Source: Pseudopedobacter sp044361595 (lineage in GTDB: Bacteria > Bacteroidota > Bacteroidia > Sphingobacteriales > Sphingobacteriaceae). Taken from it: DNA of 64,000 bases. This document shows positions 32,873 through 42,886 of the stretch, one piece after another; position 1 is the first letter of the stretch; every line of letters begins with the position of its first letter. The stretch is from NCBI GenBank assembly GCA_044361595.1, contig JBIKIN010000005.1:1-64000 (forward strand). Direction: 5' to 3'. Both the position numbers and the translations under genes were made by a program. The notes beneath the pieces were generated by a model that did no database searches, had not been told where the DNA came from, and was given only the letters and a program-made list of their open reading frames with translations.

Positions 32873-35287
32873 TTATAAACCAACTCTAGATTTCTCATCA
32901 TCAGAGCCTAGTTTTCTTCTTTCGTAATTTTTCACACTAGTTTTTCCAAATTTATAACTAAAGTTTAATCTAAAGCTTCTAGTTTCAGCTTTCTCTCGTC
33001 CAGTTAAATCTAAATTATAAAAGTTTGAAGCATATCTTCCCGCATTTGTATTTAGTGGGTCGGTAATGATTAGCCTTAAACTTCCTTTGTTCTTAAACAT
33101 AGGTTTAGAAAAAGCCATATTTGCATAATACAAAGCTTTAAATGAGTAAATGCCATAAGCTGTAGGGCTTTCATAATTATAGTTTATGCTAGCTCGAATA
33201 TTTTTTGGTAATGTTAAGTTACTAGTAATAATGAAGGCATAATTGCCACTTTGGTTATATACAATTTGATTTTGCTGATTGGTGAATTTGAAATACTCTA
33301 AATTCCCTTCTGTATATAAATTTAGGTTATACCATTTAGATATTGTTATGGGGATGTTTAACGATAAACCTACAGTTTGTCTATAGTCAAAGTTTTGAAA
33401 ATAAGTAATAGCGGTTCTTTCAACATCGTTTTGCTCATATATATTATAAGCAAATCCTTTATTGTAATTGTATTTTATGGTAGTAGAATAGTTATCTTTA
33501 AATAGCCACTCTAGTTTTCCTGCGTATATAAATGATGGATTTAACGTGGTATTACCTCGCCTATAAGTATATTGATCTAAAAAGTAAAAAAACGGATTTA
33601 ACTCTTCATACCTAGGCCTCACTATACCTTTGTTTAAAGATAAGTTTAGTGTGTGATTGGCATTAATTACATTTTGAAAAGATATTGATGGAAATAAGTT
33701 TAAATACACCCTATCAATTAACCTACTTAAAATGGTAGTATCGCCTCTTGCTAAAGTTTGCTCGGCCCTTAAACCCAATTCTAAAATTTTATCTTTTGTT
33801 ATTTGATGTTTTATGGATGCATACCCGGCATACACCTGCTCGTTGTAATTAAATTTTGCGCTTGGATTTAAGATATAATCATTACCCGATACAATATTTG
33901 TCAGTCTATCGCTTATAGTATTTACAAAACTTGCTTTAATCCCAAAAAACAGCTCGGTGTTATTTTTAAACACCGTACTATAGTCTATTTTACTAGTAAG
34001 TATTTTAATTATTGCAGGTGTAAAATTAGTAAAGGCTAAAGGCGATTTATATATTTGGTTAAAACCATCTCTGTAACTACTATTCAAATATTCTTGAGAT
34101 TTCCTATCGAAATTTAAAAAGTCTAAATCACTACTTAATTTTGACTTTGAATTAGCAAAGCTCCTTTTATAATTTAGATTACCTGAAAAGTTATAAATTT
34201 TTCTGTTTTCTGATGAAATGGTATTAATAGTGGAATCTAAAGAGTTGTTGTTTGTGATTTTTGAAATATTTCTCTCGTCAGATATAAACTCATTACTAAA
34301 AGTATTAATTAACACGCCTACAGTTTGGAGGCTATCAATATTATAGTTATATCCTAAAATAACAGTATGGTTTTCTCTGTTTTTTATATCATTATTTTCT
34401 ATGTTAAAATTTAACAAAGAATTATTAAAGTCTCTACTTAGGTTTATTTGGTCTGATGCTTTAATTTTGTTAAAATCATAGTTTAAAAATAAATTCGATT
34501 TTTTTGTCCTTAGGTTGTAATTAAGTCCAGCATTATATCTGTAATTAATACCCAAGCCACCGCCTAAGTTAAAAGTTCCATTGCTACCTATATTTTTTCC
34601 TTTTTTAAATTTAATATTAATTACTCCTCCGTTATTGGCGGCATCGTATTTAGCATTTAAAACATCAATTATTTCTATTTTTTCTATGTTGCTAGTATTT
34701 AAATTTCTTAGATAGTCTATCAAATTCTCTCCTGTTAAATTGCTTGGTCTATCATCTATGTAAAGTGCGATATTGTTTTTCCCGTTAACGCTAATTTCGT
34801 TGTCGTTTCTTAGTCGTATTCCAGGTAAAGTTTGAATAATTTCGAAACCTGTACTCCCCAATCCAAAAGGACTGTTTTCTAATTCAATTATCGTTTTGCC
34901 ATTTTTAGAGGTTAAGTAAGGTTTATTAGAAGTTACCTTAACCTCTCTTAAAGTTAAGTCTTCATTTCTAAAATTTAAGTTGCCTAAGTCGGTGTTCTTA
35001 TTATTAATATTGATAGGATAAAATAGTTTGCTTTTTGATGAAATTGTAGAAATAGAAATGAAATAACCGCCATCTTTCACATCATTAAATATGAAAGATC
35101 CGTCTTCCTTGGTAATGGTTGTTTTTACCAAAACAGAGTCTTTGCTGTTTAATAAGTACACTGGCCAGTTAGCAATAACATCGTTATTTAAACTAACCTT
35201 GCCCACTATACTTAGGTTGTTTTGAGCTAACAAACAAGTATCTATACAAATAAGAAGCAATAAGCTAAGCGTAAATTTTTTTATCAT
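32873..35287 (-). CDS. Outer membrane beta-barrel receptor with carboxypeptidase-like N-terminal domain
   Basis: An 804-residue outer-membrane protein. After the signal peptide, residues 25-115 form a carboxypeptidase-regulatory-like beta-sandwich (SIVGKVSLNNDVIANWPVYLL, KEDGSFIFNDVKDGGYFI). Residues 120-225 are plug-like (GFEIIQTLPGIRLRNDNEISVNGKNNIALYIDD with NAKYDAANNGGVINIKFKKG). The rest is a TonB-dependent-type barrel of the OMP_b-brl_3 class, and it lacks SusC features. It converges with the preceding plus-strand gene, only 19 bp apart. A substrate cannot be inferred. Confidence 0.88.
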   Translation of the reverse strand: MIKKFTLSLLLLICIDTCLLAQNNLSIVGKVSLNNDVIANWPVYLLNSKDSVLVKTTITKEDGSFIFNDVKDGGYFISISTISSKSKLFYPININNKNTDLGNLNFRNEDLTLREVKVTSNKPYLTSKNGKTIIELENSPFGLGSTGFEIIQTLPGIRLRNDNEISVNGKNNIALYIDDRPSNLTGENLIDYLRNLNTSNIEKIEIIDVLNAKYDAANNGGVINIKFKKGKNIGSNGTFNLGGGLGINYRYNAGLNYNLRTKKSNLFLNYDFNKIKASDQINLSRDFNNSLLNFNIENNDIKNRENHTVILGYNYNIDSLQTVGVLINTFSNEFISDERNISKITNNNSLDSTINTISSENRKIYNFSGNLNYKRSFANSKSKLSSDLDFLNFDRKSQEYLNSSYRDGFNQIYKSPLAFTNFTPAIIKILTSKIDYSTVFKNNTELFFGIKASFVNTISDRLTNIVSGNDYILNPSAKFNYNEQVYAGYASIKHQITKDKILELGLRAEQTLARGDTTILSRLIDRVYLNLFPSISFQNVINANHTLNLSLNKGIVRPRYEELNPFFYFLDQYTYRRGNTTLNPSFIYAGKLEWLFKDNYSTTIKYNYNKGFAYNIYEQNDVERTAITYFQNFDYRQTVGLSLNIPITISKWYNLNLYTEGNLEYFKFTNQQNQIVYNQSGNYAFIITSNLTLPKNIRASINYNYESPTAYGIYSFKALYYANMAFSKPMFKNKGSLRLIITDPLNTNAGRYASNFYNLDLTGREKAETRSFRLNFSYKFGKTSVKNYERRKLGSDDEKSRVGL

Positions 35288-35344
35288 AGGCTAATGATAT
35301 TTTTACAAATAAAAGTGAAATGTAAATAAAAAAGCCTAAAACAA

Positions 35345-35376
35345 AAAAAACAGCTTAGTTTAATAAGCTGTTTTTT
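35345..35376 (-). terminator. Intrinsic terminator after the PspC gene
   Basis: AAAAAACAGCTTA at 35345-35357 pairs with TAAGCTGTTTTTT at 35364-35376; reading on the minus strand the stem is followed by a long T-run. It lies 17 bp after the PspC stop. Confidence 0.88.
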
Positions 35377-35392
35377 AAAAATGTAATTTTTT

Positions 35393-37021
35393 TTAAAAAA
35401 TCACAATTTCTTCTACTTTCTCTGTTAAATTTAACTCTTCATTCCTTTTTCGTTCATTTTCTATAGCTTCTTTAGTTTTTTCGCACACAAACCCATCTTT
35501 GGTGGCCTTAACCATTATAATACTTTTATCGTCCTCGTTGTAGTTATAGCAATTGAACATTTTATCTCTTAAGAATTTATTAGCAAACCTAGTCTCAACA
35601 TAAAGAATACTATTTACCGGAATATTAAGAACCAGTTTAACTTCCTGGTTTCTCCACAAATTATCTTCAGACATACTAGATTTTTCATCAAATATTAATA
35701 AAGAGTCTTTTTGCTTAAAGAAGTATTTTATCTCTTGAGCTGTTTTAATTGCTTGTTCGTAGTTTTTGCCTCTGGCAGAAAATGCCCTTTCTAAAAATGG
35801 ACTTTCCTTATCTGTAATTCTAAGAATTAAATTAATATTATTTGGCGTCTCAAAATCATTATCATCTAAAGAAATAACAACATTATTATTAGTTGAATTA
35901 TAGGCCATTGTCCTTTCGTTATTACTAGACAGGGTATAAGTGTTTCCTATTGTTTTCTCTAACGGTATAGTTTCACTATAGGTAGCTTGTTCTTTGAAGT
36001 CGGCCGTATTTTTAGATAAACAATACACTATGGTGGTTAATGCTAATATCCATGTCATCAATAAACTAAAATTTAATGTTCTATTGGTTAAGATATTTTT
36101 AGAGACTAGTCTTATAATAAATAAGCCTAAACTTAATAGTGGTATAAAAATTAGTATAAAGGCACTTATTATTACTGGCGCTCTTAAAGATACACTTAGG
36201 GCATTAATAGGAAATATAGTAGAAACATCTGAATTGCCTACATAACCTAAAAACATAAAGAGCGCAATAAATGACAAGACTAGCCATGCCCCTATAATCA
36301 CTATCGATAAATAACCGATTACTTTGAAAAAGAGGCTAAAAATATTAAGTGCCATTTTTAAGAGCCTATTAAATATGTCGCGTATAAATTCTAAAAGTTT
36401 ACTCATGCCTGGGCTCATTCCTTTACCTGCTTGTATTAATTTAGACTTTACCTCTCCTAACTCTTCTTCTATATTCCTTTGAAACGCATGGATATTTATT
36501 TTTTCTCCTTTCATCTCCATTTTTTCTGTTCTAGTTTTTGCCTTTGGTAAGATGATCCACAATATAAGGTATGGTATAAAACCAAACCCGTAAAGCATAA
36601 ATAAAAACCCAAATACAATTCTTATCCATTTTGGAGCAATGTTAAAATAGTGACTAACGCCTGCGCAAACACCGGCAATAATTCTATCATCAATATCCCT
36701 ATATAATTTTCTGTTTTTAGTTTCTATAAATTCTGTTGGTTCTTGGTCTTCCTCGTCAATCAAGAATTCTGCAGGTTTCCCCATTCTACTCTCCACATTT
36801 TCAACATCACTTTGGGTAATCACTTGTTTGTTATCTTTTATCAAAATCTCTGAAAACATTTCAGCAATTCTGTTCTCTATATCGGCTATAATTTCAGCGC
36901 TACCTTGGTAACTAATAAAATGAACTTTTACTTTATTGATATAAGTTTTAAGGTATTCATACGCTTCTTCTTCTATGTGAAAAATAATGCCATTCATGTT
37001 TATAATGATAGTCTTATTCAT
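35393..37021 (-). CDS. PspC-domain membrane protein
   Basis: A 542-residue protein. The N-terminal 100 residues are soluble and conserved in Bacteroidota PspC proteins (IEEEAYEYLKTYINKVKVHF with ESRMGKPAEFL). A PspC domain follows near 107-165 (LYRDIDDRIIAGVCAGVSHYF, then a membrane helix ending ILWIILPKAK). Further transmembrane helices lie around 225-340. The last 190 residues are soluble and beta-rich. PspC proteins sense or respond to envelope stress in the inner membrane. It is downstream of a PadR repressor gene with 12 bp between them, so the regulator probably controls this operon. Confidence 0.9.
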   Translation of the reverse strand: MNKTIIINMNGIIFHIEEEAYEYLKTYINKVKVHFISYQGSAEIIADIENRIAEMFSEILIKDNKQVITQSDVENVESRMGKPAEFLIDEEDQEPTEFIETKNRKLYRDIDDRIIAGVCAGVSHYFNIAPKWIRIVFGFLFMLYGFGFIPYLILWIILPKAKTRTEKMEMKGEKINIHAFQRNIEEELGEVKSKLIQAGKGMSPGMSKLLEFIRDIFNRLLKMALNIFSLFFKVIGYLSIVIIGAWLVLSFIALFMFLGYVGNSDVSTIFPINALSVSLRAPVIISAFILIFIPLLSLGLFIIRLVSKNILTNRTLNFSLLMTWILALTTIVYCLSKNTADFKEQATYSETIPLEKTIGNTYTLSSNNERTMAYNSTNNNVVISLDDNDFETPNNINLILRITDKESPFLERAFSARGKNYEQAIKTAQEIKYFFKQKDSLLIFDEKSSMSEDNLWRNQEVKLVLNIPVNSILYVETRFANKFLRDKMFNCYNYNEDDKSIIMVKATKDGFVCEKTKEAIENERKRNEELNLTEKVEEIVIF

Positions 37022-37033
37022 GTTGCTGTTTTT

Positions 37034-37378
37034 TTAAATGTCTTTTTGAGTTCTTTTATTAATGCTTGTATTAACGGCATACGCTAAATCTTGCCAAGTT
37101 TGATCTAGTTGTTTTAAAACTTCTAACCCCTCAGGCGATAAAGAATAGTATTTTCTGGGTGGTCCCGATGTAGATTCTTGCCAATTGTAAGTTAGAAGTC
37201 CGTTATTTTTTAGCCTGGTAAGCAAAGGGTAAAGAGTGCCCTCAACAACTAAAAGTTTGGCTGTTTTAAGTTCCTCTATAATATCCGATGAGTAGGTTTC
37301 CCCACTAGATATGATGGAAAGTATACAGTACTCTAGTATGCCTTTTCTCATTTGTGTTTGCGTGTTGTCCGAAATCAT
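37034..37378 (-). CDS. PadR-family transcriptional regulator
   Basis: A 114-residue winged-helix regulator. The family pattern is clear: MRKGILEYCILSIISSGETYSSDIIEEL (helix-turn-helix entry), VVEGTLYPLLTRLKNNGLLTYNW (recognition helix and wing) and GPPRKYYSLSPEGLEVL. This small subclass (PadR-s1) lacks the long C-terminal dimer helix. It is the first gene of the padR-pspC pair, a common Bacteroidota arrangement where the regulator is expected to repress its own operon. Confidence 0.94.
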   Translation of the reverse strand: MISDNTQTQMRKGILEYCILSIISSGETYSSDIIEELKTAKLLVVEGTLYPLLTRLKNNGLLTYNWQESTSGPPRKYYSLSPEGLEVLKQLDQTWQDLAYAVNTSINKRTQKDI

Positions 37379-37710
37379 AATGCAAAGATATATGTAATAA
37401 TTAGTATTATGCTATACAAAGTACTAAAAAAAATTAAATAATTTTTGATTAGCATTTTTTTGATAGTCAAGCCAGCAGAATAAATGGTATTATTTTAAAA
37501 TAAAGAATGTTATGTTGTAGAATTTACACTTACCTCATAAATATTTTATGGGTTTTTTAAGAGAATTACCTATAAAATTAAAGCAATTGAAAATCAGGTA
37601 GTTATAAATTTTAGTTAAAAATTGTTAAATATATATTTGTATTTAATATTAAGTAAGCATTATATTTAGAATTAATTAACACTATAAATTAACTAAATTT
37701 TTAAAATTGC
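37379..37710. promoter_or_regulatory. Divergent padR / susC control region
   Basis: A 332-bp AT-rich gap without coding potential. TATATTTG at 37632-37639 is an exact TAnnTTTG -7 box for susC, leaving a leader of about 65 nt; the -33 position is poor (TTTT/TTAG), which fits a promoter needing an activator or other sigma factor. No clear operator palindrome for the PadR protein was identified. Confidence 0.5.
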
Positions 37711-40680
37711 ATGAAAAAACTTGTACAAAGTTTATTCTTGTTGCTATTTGTCGCTTCCATAGCGTTGGCGCAGGATAAGAAAATTACAGGTAAGGTAACA
37801 TCTTCTGATGATGGCCTTCCTTTGCCAGGTGTTTCGGTTAAAGTAACCGGATCAAATCTTGGGACACAAACAGATGTAAATGGAAATTATGCTGTTACAG
37901 TGCCATCTACAGCAAAATCACTAACTTTTTCATTTATTGGTTTTAAATCAGTAGTTACTGCTATTGGAAAATCACCTCAAGTAAGCGTTCGTTTAGAATC
38001 TGATGCTAGTGCTTTATCTGAAGTAGTTGTTGTTGGTTATGGTGGTGCTAAAAAAGCTGAAAACGTAGTAGGTTCAGTAGTATCAGTATCTGGTAAGATT
38101 ATTCAAGATAGACCAGTAGCAAATGCATTTGATGCCTTACAAGGTAGAGTAGCTGGTTTACAAGTATTCACTTCATCTGGTGAGCCTTCTGCGACTTCGT
38201 CTGTAAGACTTCAAGGTGTTGGGTCATTAGGCGCTAGTTCTACTCCATTATACTTATTAGATGGAATACAGGTAGATGGTGGAACTATTGTTAGTTTAAA
38301 CCCTAATGATATTGAAAATATATCTGTATTAAAAGATGCTTCTGCAACTTCTATTTATGGATCAAGAGCTGCAAACGGGGTAATAGCTATTACCACTAAA
38401 AAAGGTCAAACTGGTGCTTCAACTATTAGAATTAGCTCTCAATATGGAGTTTCTAATTTAGCAAATACCGATTATTTTGATCAATTCATGAACACCAAAG
38501 AGTTAACAGACTTTTGGATTGAGACAGGTTTTCAAACTCAAACTCAAATTAATACTTTGTTAGCTGCAAATCCAAATGATTTTGAGTGGTATAAGTTTTA
38601 CTATAGAGATAACGCACCAACACTACAAAATGATGTCTCTATCTCTGGTGGTGGTGGTAAAACCACTTATTATGTTTCAGCCAGCCAATTTGCACAAGAA
38701 GGTTTAGCATTTAGATCTAATTTTGATAGATATACATTAAGATCTAACATAACCTCTAAAGTTAATAATTGGATGGAATTAGGTTTAAACCTATATGTTG
38801 GAACAGACGAAAGACAATTAAATCCTTATGGTTCAAACTCAACCAACAGAGGATTATTATTTTTAGCTCAACCATATTTTTCACCTTATGATGCAAATGG
38901 AGACGAGTATCCAAACATTATTCCAGGATGGGGTAGATATAACCCTAGATATTTGGCTAATAATATTCAAAGTCAAGGTAATAATCTTCAGTTTAATCCT
39001 TCTGGATATATACAATTAACACCTGTTAAGAATTTAACCATTAGAGCTCAAGGTGGTGTGGACTCTTATGACTACTTAGAGGCAAATCTTCAATTACCTT
39101 CTTTCGTAGGTTCATTAAATAATGGTAACGCAAGCAGAAATTACACAAGAGGTATATCAAAAACATTAACTTCTACAGCAGAATATAAGTATAACTACAA
39201 AACCAAAAATAATTTTGGAATTTTAGCAGGATACGAATATAATGATGGTCAAACGGACGCTTTTGGGGCTTCTTCTACAGGTCAAACTGATGATAGATTA
39301 ACTCTTTTAGCATCTGGTCCTGCTAATAGAAACGTTTCAGAGTCTTTTACTGAATATACTTTCAAATCTTTTTTTGGTAGATTTGAATACAACTATAACA
39401 ATAAATATTTCTTTGATGCTTCTTTAAGACAAGATGAATCGTCTCGTTTTGGAGCAAACAACCGTAAGGCTGACTTTTATTCAGTAGGTGCTTTATGGAA
39501 AATCAAAGAAGAATCTTTCTTAAAAGATGTTAAATGGTTAACAGGTTTAAGTTTAAAAGCATCTACTGGTACATCGGGTAACTCAGCAATAGGTAACTAT
39601 CAAAGTCAAGCCTTAGTGGGTAATGGTCAGTTTGATGGTGCAACAACTTTTGGCGTTAGTACTCCAGGTAATGCAAATTTAGCTTGGGAAACTCAACAAA
39701 AAACAACTGTTGGAGTAAGAGCTAATTTCTTAGACAAAATTAACGTTGAATTAGAATATTACAACAGAGTAACTGATAACATGTTAATTAATGTTCCTTT
39801 TCCTTTTACTTCTGGATTTACTAGCATTACTTCAAACGTAGGTTCGTTAAAGAATTATGGAATTGATTTAGCCATTAGTTACGATATCTTGAAAAAGAAT
39901 AAAAATAACGCTTACATCACTCCGTATATTAATTTAAACTACAATCAAAACGAGATTACTGAGTTATTCCAAGGAAGAGATTTTTACATCATTCCTAACA
40001 CTGGAGTAAGCTGGGCGGTAGGTGAGCCAGTAGCATTTTTCTATCCTGTATTTAGTGGTATTAACCCTGCTAATGGAAATGCTGAATGGTTTAGACCAAA
40101 TGCTGATCCAAACAAAATTGCTCAAAACCGTCAAGATCCAGCTGATGTAACTAATGTTTTCAATACTGCCGCTTTACAACAAAATACTGGAATTGAAAGA
40201 TATCCTCCATTAAATGGTGGATTTGGTTTTGCATCAGGAATTAAAGGATTTTATTTATCTGCAGATTTTAGTTTTTCATCTGGTAAATATTTAATCAATA
40301 ACGATCAATTTTTCTTTGCTAATCCTGGCCAATTCCCAGGTTTTAACCAATCAGAGATTGTTAGAGATTACTGGAAACAACCAGGCGATAATGCAAGATT
40401 CCCAAGAAATGGGGTTCAATTTTCTCAATTTGACTCTAGATTAATTCAAGATGCTTCATTTATGAGATTAAAAACCTTAAACTTTGGATATCAGATTCCT
40501 GCTAAATACTTGCAAAAAACTACAAGTGTAATTAAAGGAGTTAAGTTATTTGTAGTAGGACGTAACCTATTAACATTTACTAAATACGAAGGACCAGATC
40601 CAGAAGTTGACTCTAACATTGGTTTAGGTACAAACCCTAACACTAAGCAGACTTCGTTTGGTTTAGAGTTAACGTTTTAG
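37711..40680 (+). CDS. SusC/RagA-family TonB-linked outer membrane protein
   Basis: A 989-residue receptor. Order of parts: signal peptide (MKKLVQSLFLLLFVASIALAQ); carboxypeptidase-like domain (ITGKVTSSDDGLPLPGVSV, residues 25-100); the SusC signature ALSEVVVVGYG near 110; plug domain (NAFDALQGRVAGLQV, PLYLLDGIQVDGG, ISVLKDASATSIYGSRAANGVI); then a long barrel ending GLELTF with a terminal phenylalanine. It imports oligosaccharides or peptides with its SusD lipoprotein, driven by TonB. No glycoside hydrolase, anti-sigma factor or ECF sigma gene is adjacent, so the substrate is not indicated. Confidence 0.97.
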   Translation: MKKLVQSLFLLLFVASIALAQDKKITGKVTSSDDGLPLPGVSVKVTGSNLGTQTDVNGNYAVTVPSTAKSLTFSFIGFKSVVTAIGKSPQVSVRLESDASALSEVVVVGYGGAKKAENVVGSVVSVSGKIIQDRPVANAFDALQGRVAGLQVFTSSGEPSATSSVRLQGVGSLGASSTPLYLLDGIQVDGGTIVSLNPNDIENISVLKDASATSIYGSRAANGVIAITTKKGQTGASTIRISSQYGVSNLANTDYFDQFMNTKELTDFWIETGFQTQTQINTLLAANPNDFEWYKFYYRDNAPTLQNDVSISGGGGKTTYYVSASQFAQEGLAFRSNFDRYTLRSNITSKVNNWMELGLNLYVGTDERQLNPYGSNSTNRGLLFLAQPYFSPYDANGDEYPNIIPGWGRYNPRYLANNIQSQGNNLQFNPSGYIQLTPVKNLTIRAQGGVDSYDYLEANLQLPSFVGSLNNGNASRNYTRGISKTLTSTAEYKYNYKTKNNFGILAGYEYNDGQTDAFGASSTGQTDDRLTLLASGPANRNVSESFTEYTFKSFFGRFEYNYNNKYFFDASLRQDESSRFGANNRKADFYSVGALWKIKEESFLKDVKWLTGLSLKASTGTSGNSAIGNYQSQALVGNGQFDGATTFGVSTPGNANLAWETQQKTTVGVRANFLDKINVELEYYNRVTDNMLINVPFPFTSGFTSITSNVGSLKNYGIDLAISYDILKKNKNNAYITPYINLNYNQNEITELFQGRDFYIIPNTGVSWAVGEPVAFFYPVFSGINPANGNAEWFRPNADPNKIAQNRQDPADVTNVFNTAALQQNTGIERYPPLNGGFGFASGIKGFYLSADFSFSSGKYLINNDQFFFANPGQFPGFNQSEIVRDYWKQPGDNARFPRNGVQFSQFDSRLIQDASFMRLKTLNFGYQIPAKYLQKTTSVIKGVKLFVVGRNLLTFTKYEGPDPEVDSNIGLGTNPNTKQTSFGLELTF

Positions 40681-40708
40681 TTTTAATTATTAATAAAATA
40701 TTAAAAAT

Positions 40709-42205
40709 ATGAAAAAAATTAAATTAGGGATTCTGTCTTCTTTAATCTTAGCAGCAAGCTTAAACGGATGTAAGAAAACAGACTTATTCCCTTTAAATTC
40801 AATAGAACAATCTCAGGCATTTAAGACAGTTAATGATGCTAAAGCTTGGGATGGTGGTTTAAATAATACATTCAGGTTCAGATTTTATGGAGCTTATGCT
40901 ACCGCAACAGATATACAAGCTGATCAACTGAATGCATCATTAGATTTTGGTAATAGAAATGGTAACCAACATAAATGGGGAACATCATTTTTAGCAGATG
41001 ATGGCGCATTGAGTACTCAATGGTCTGGATATTATAGTGGTATAACTAACTTAAATATTGCAGTTGCAGGATATGAAACTATCCCGACAACCACTCCCGC
41101 TCAGGTTACAGAGCTGGATGGATATAAAGGAAATGTATATTTTTTTAGAGCTTATTATTATCATAAGTTAATTACAAGATTTGCAAAACCGTATAATGCT
41201 GCTACTGCATCTACTGATTTAGGTGTTCCTCTTATTTTAACATTTGATGTTAACGCTAAACCAGCAAGAGCTACAGTGCAAGCTGTGTACAATCAAATAT
41301 TAGCGGATATAGCAAGTGCAAAAACACTTTTAGCAAGTAAAGTTGGCACTCAAGGTGCAAATAGACCAACAATTGATGCTGTCACTGCCTTAGAAGCAAG
41401 AGTAAAGCTTGATTTAAAAGACTACGCTGGAGCATATGCCGCTGCTAATTCTTTAATAACTAGCAATAGATATCCTCTTTACACTACAGCAGCTGGTTTG
41501 AAAAGCTACTGGCACAATGACGCAAAGCAGGAGTCTATTATGCAAATATTTGTTAGTAGACCTAATGAGTTACCAAATACAAATGGACTTTACTTGGGTT
41601 TAATTCCTGCAACAGGTAGATTTACTCCAGATTTTATTCCTTCTCAGTGGGTATTAGATACTTATTCTGCTTCTGATTTAAGAAAGAGTATTTATTTTGA
41701 AGCTAAAACCTTAACTATACAAGGTGCTACTGTTCCGGGTATATTTTTAGTTAATAAATATCCAGGTAACCCTGTTTATTTTACTGGTGCAGCCACAAAT
41801 TATGTACATGAGCCAAAAGCATTCAGAATTGCAGAAATGTATTTGATAGCTGCAGAAGCTGGTGCAACAAACGCAACTAATGTGGTTGGTGCTACTACGG
41901 CCTTAAATGCTTTAAGATCTGCTAGAGGTTTATTACCTTTAATTGGTTTAACAGGTCAACCATTAATTGATGCTGTGAGAGAAGAGCGTTTTAGAGAGTT
42001 AGCTTTTGAAGGTTTCAGATTAAACGACTTGATGAGATACGGTCAAGGTTTTACTAGAAGCAATCCACAAAACATAAACACTATCGTTACTGGTACTGGT
42101 TTTAATACACTTACAATACCAGCGACAGACCCATTATTTGTTTGGGGAATTCCAACGTTAGACGTAACTGTTAATCCTAATATTGTTCAAAATCCAGGAT
42201 GGTAA
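40709..42205 (+). CDS. SusD/RagB-family nutrient-binding lipoprotein
   Basis: A 498-residue surface lipoprotein with lipobox LNGCKK (C21). The N-terminal SusD domain (QAFKTVNDAKAWDGGLNN) and the C-terminal RagB block (YVHEPKAFRIAEMYLIAAEAG, then REERFRELAFEGFRLNDLMRYG) are both intact. It forms the lid of the SusC transporter. It begins 28 bp after susC and ends at a strong terminator, making a two-gene operon. Confidence 0.96.
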   Translation: MKKIKLGILSSLILAASLNGCKKTDLFPLNSIEQSQAFKTVNDAKAWDGGLNNTFRFRFYGAYATATDIQADQLNASLDFGNRNGNQHKWGTSFLADDGALSTQWSGYYSGITNLNIAVAGYETIPTTTPAQVTELDGYKGNVYFFRAYYYHKLITRFAKPYNAATASTDLGVPLILTFDVNAKPARATVQAVYNQILADIASAKTLLASKVGTQGANRPTIDAVTALEARVKLDLKDYAGAYAAANSLITSNRYPLYTTAAGLKSYWHNDAKQESIMQIFVSRPNELPNTNGLYLGLIPATGRFTPDFIPSQWVLDTYSASDLRKSIYFEAKTLTIQGATVPGIFLVNKYPGNPVYFTGAATNYVHEPKAFRIAEMYLIAAEAGATNATNVVGATTALNALRSARGLLPLIGLTGQPLIDAVREERFRELAFEGFRLNDLMRYGQGFTRSNPQNINTIVTGTGFNTLTIPATDPLFVWGIPTLDVTVNPNIVQNPGW

Positions 42206-42231
42206 TAGTTTAAACTGATATTATGTTAGTT

Positions 42232-42268
42232 AAAGGGTGGTACAAATTATTGTACCACCCTTTTTTTG
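42232..42268 (+). terminator. Strong intrinsic terminator after susD
   Basis: AAAGGGTGGTACA (42232-42244) is the exact reverse complement of TGTACCACCCTTT (42251-42263), giving a 13-bp stem with a 6-nt loop and a T-run to 42267. Confidence 0.95.
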
Positions 42269-42827
42269 TTGATCTAAATTTCTTTATTCAAAAAACTAAA
42301 GAACTAGACCAGTTTGTTTTTTCACTTTTAGGCTCACCCTCAATCAGCTTCATCCTCTAAATCTGCTTTTCAAGCAGATAGATTAAGCAGTCTTGATATG
42401 TAATTTATTTCTTCATAATTCCATTGACAAAACGGTCGCCCGGCGAATCCAAAATGTTTGATGCTGTGCTGGTTAAAGTTGAGAAATAGCCGCAATATTG
42501 TAGATTAAGTTATGTTTAATAACATTGTGTGAACAATTAATAACAATACTTTTATGCTGATTCCAATTATATTTATCGTGTAACCCGTTAGGCATTAGAA
42601 ATAGTTTATTATTGAAGAAAGAATAGAACTGATTTCTCAGCAATAAAATAGGGATAATGATAAAATTAGACTGGATAATATAAAGTTAATTGATTCTACA
42701 ATACAAAAATAAATAGTATTTCCAGCTATTCTTTATTCTTGCGCATTTGATTTTCTATTTTTAAAACACTTGATTATTTAATTATGATAAATTTATATCT
42801 TGTTAATAGTTTTATGTGGTTATAAAA
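42269..42827. other. Gene-free spacer of about 560 bp
   Basis: No convincing frame on either strand. A short GC-richer patch lies at about 42425-42490 (CGGTCGCCCGGCGAATCC), and ATCTGCTT/AAGCAGAT form a small inverted repeat near 42360-42380. Both could be remnants of an inserted element or decayed gene. The rest is low-complexity AT-rich sequence. No RNA gene was recognised. Confidence 0.4.
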
Positions 42828-42853
42828 AAGGCTTTCTTGATAAAGAAAGCCTT
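42828..42853 (-). terminator. Intrinsic terminator after the DUF2723 gene
   Basis: On the minus strand AAGGCTTTC (42853-42845) and GAAAGCCTT (42836-42828) pair around an 8-nt loop, followed by TTTTTA. It lies 34 bp after the stop codon. Confidence 0.88.
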
Positions 42854-42886
42854 ACTAATAAATACATTTCAAAAGTATCTTTTTAT

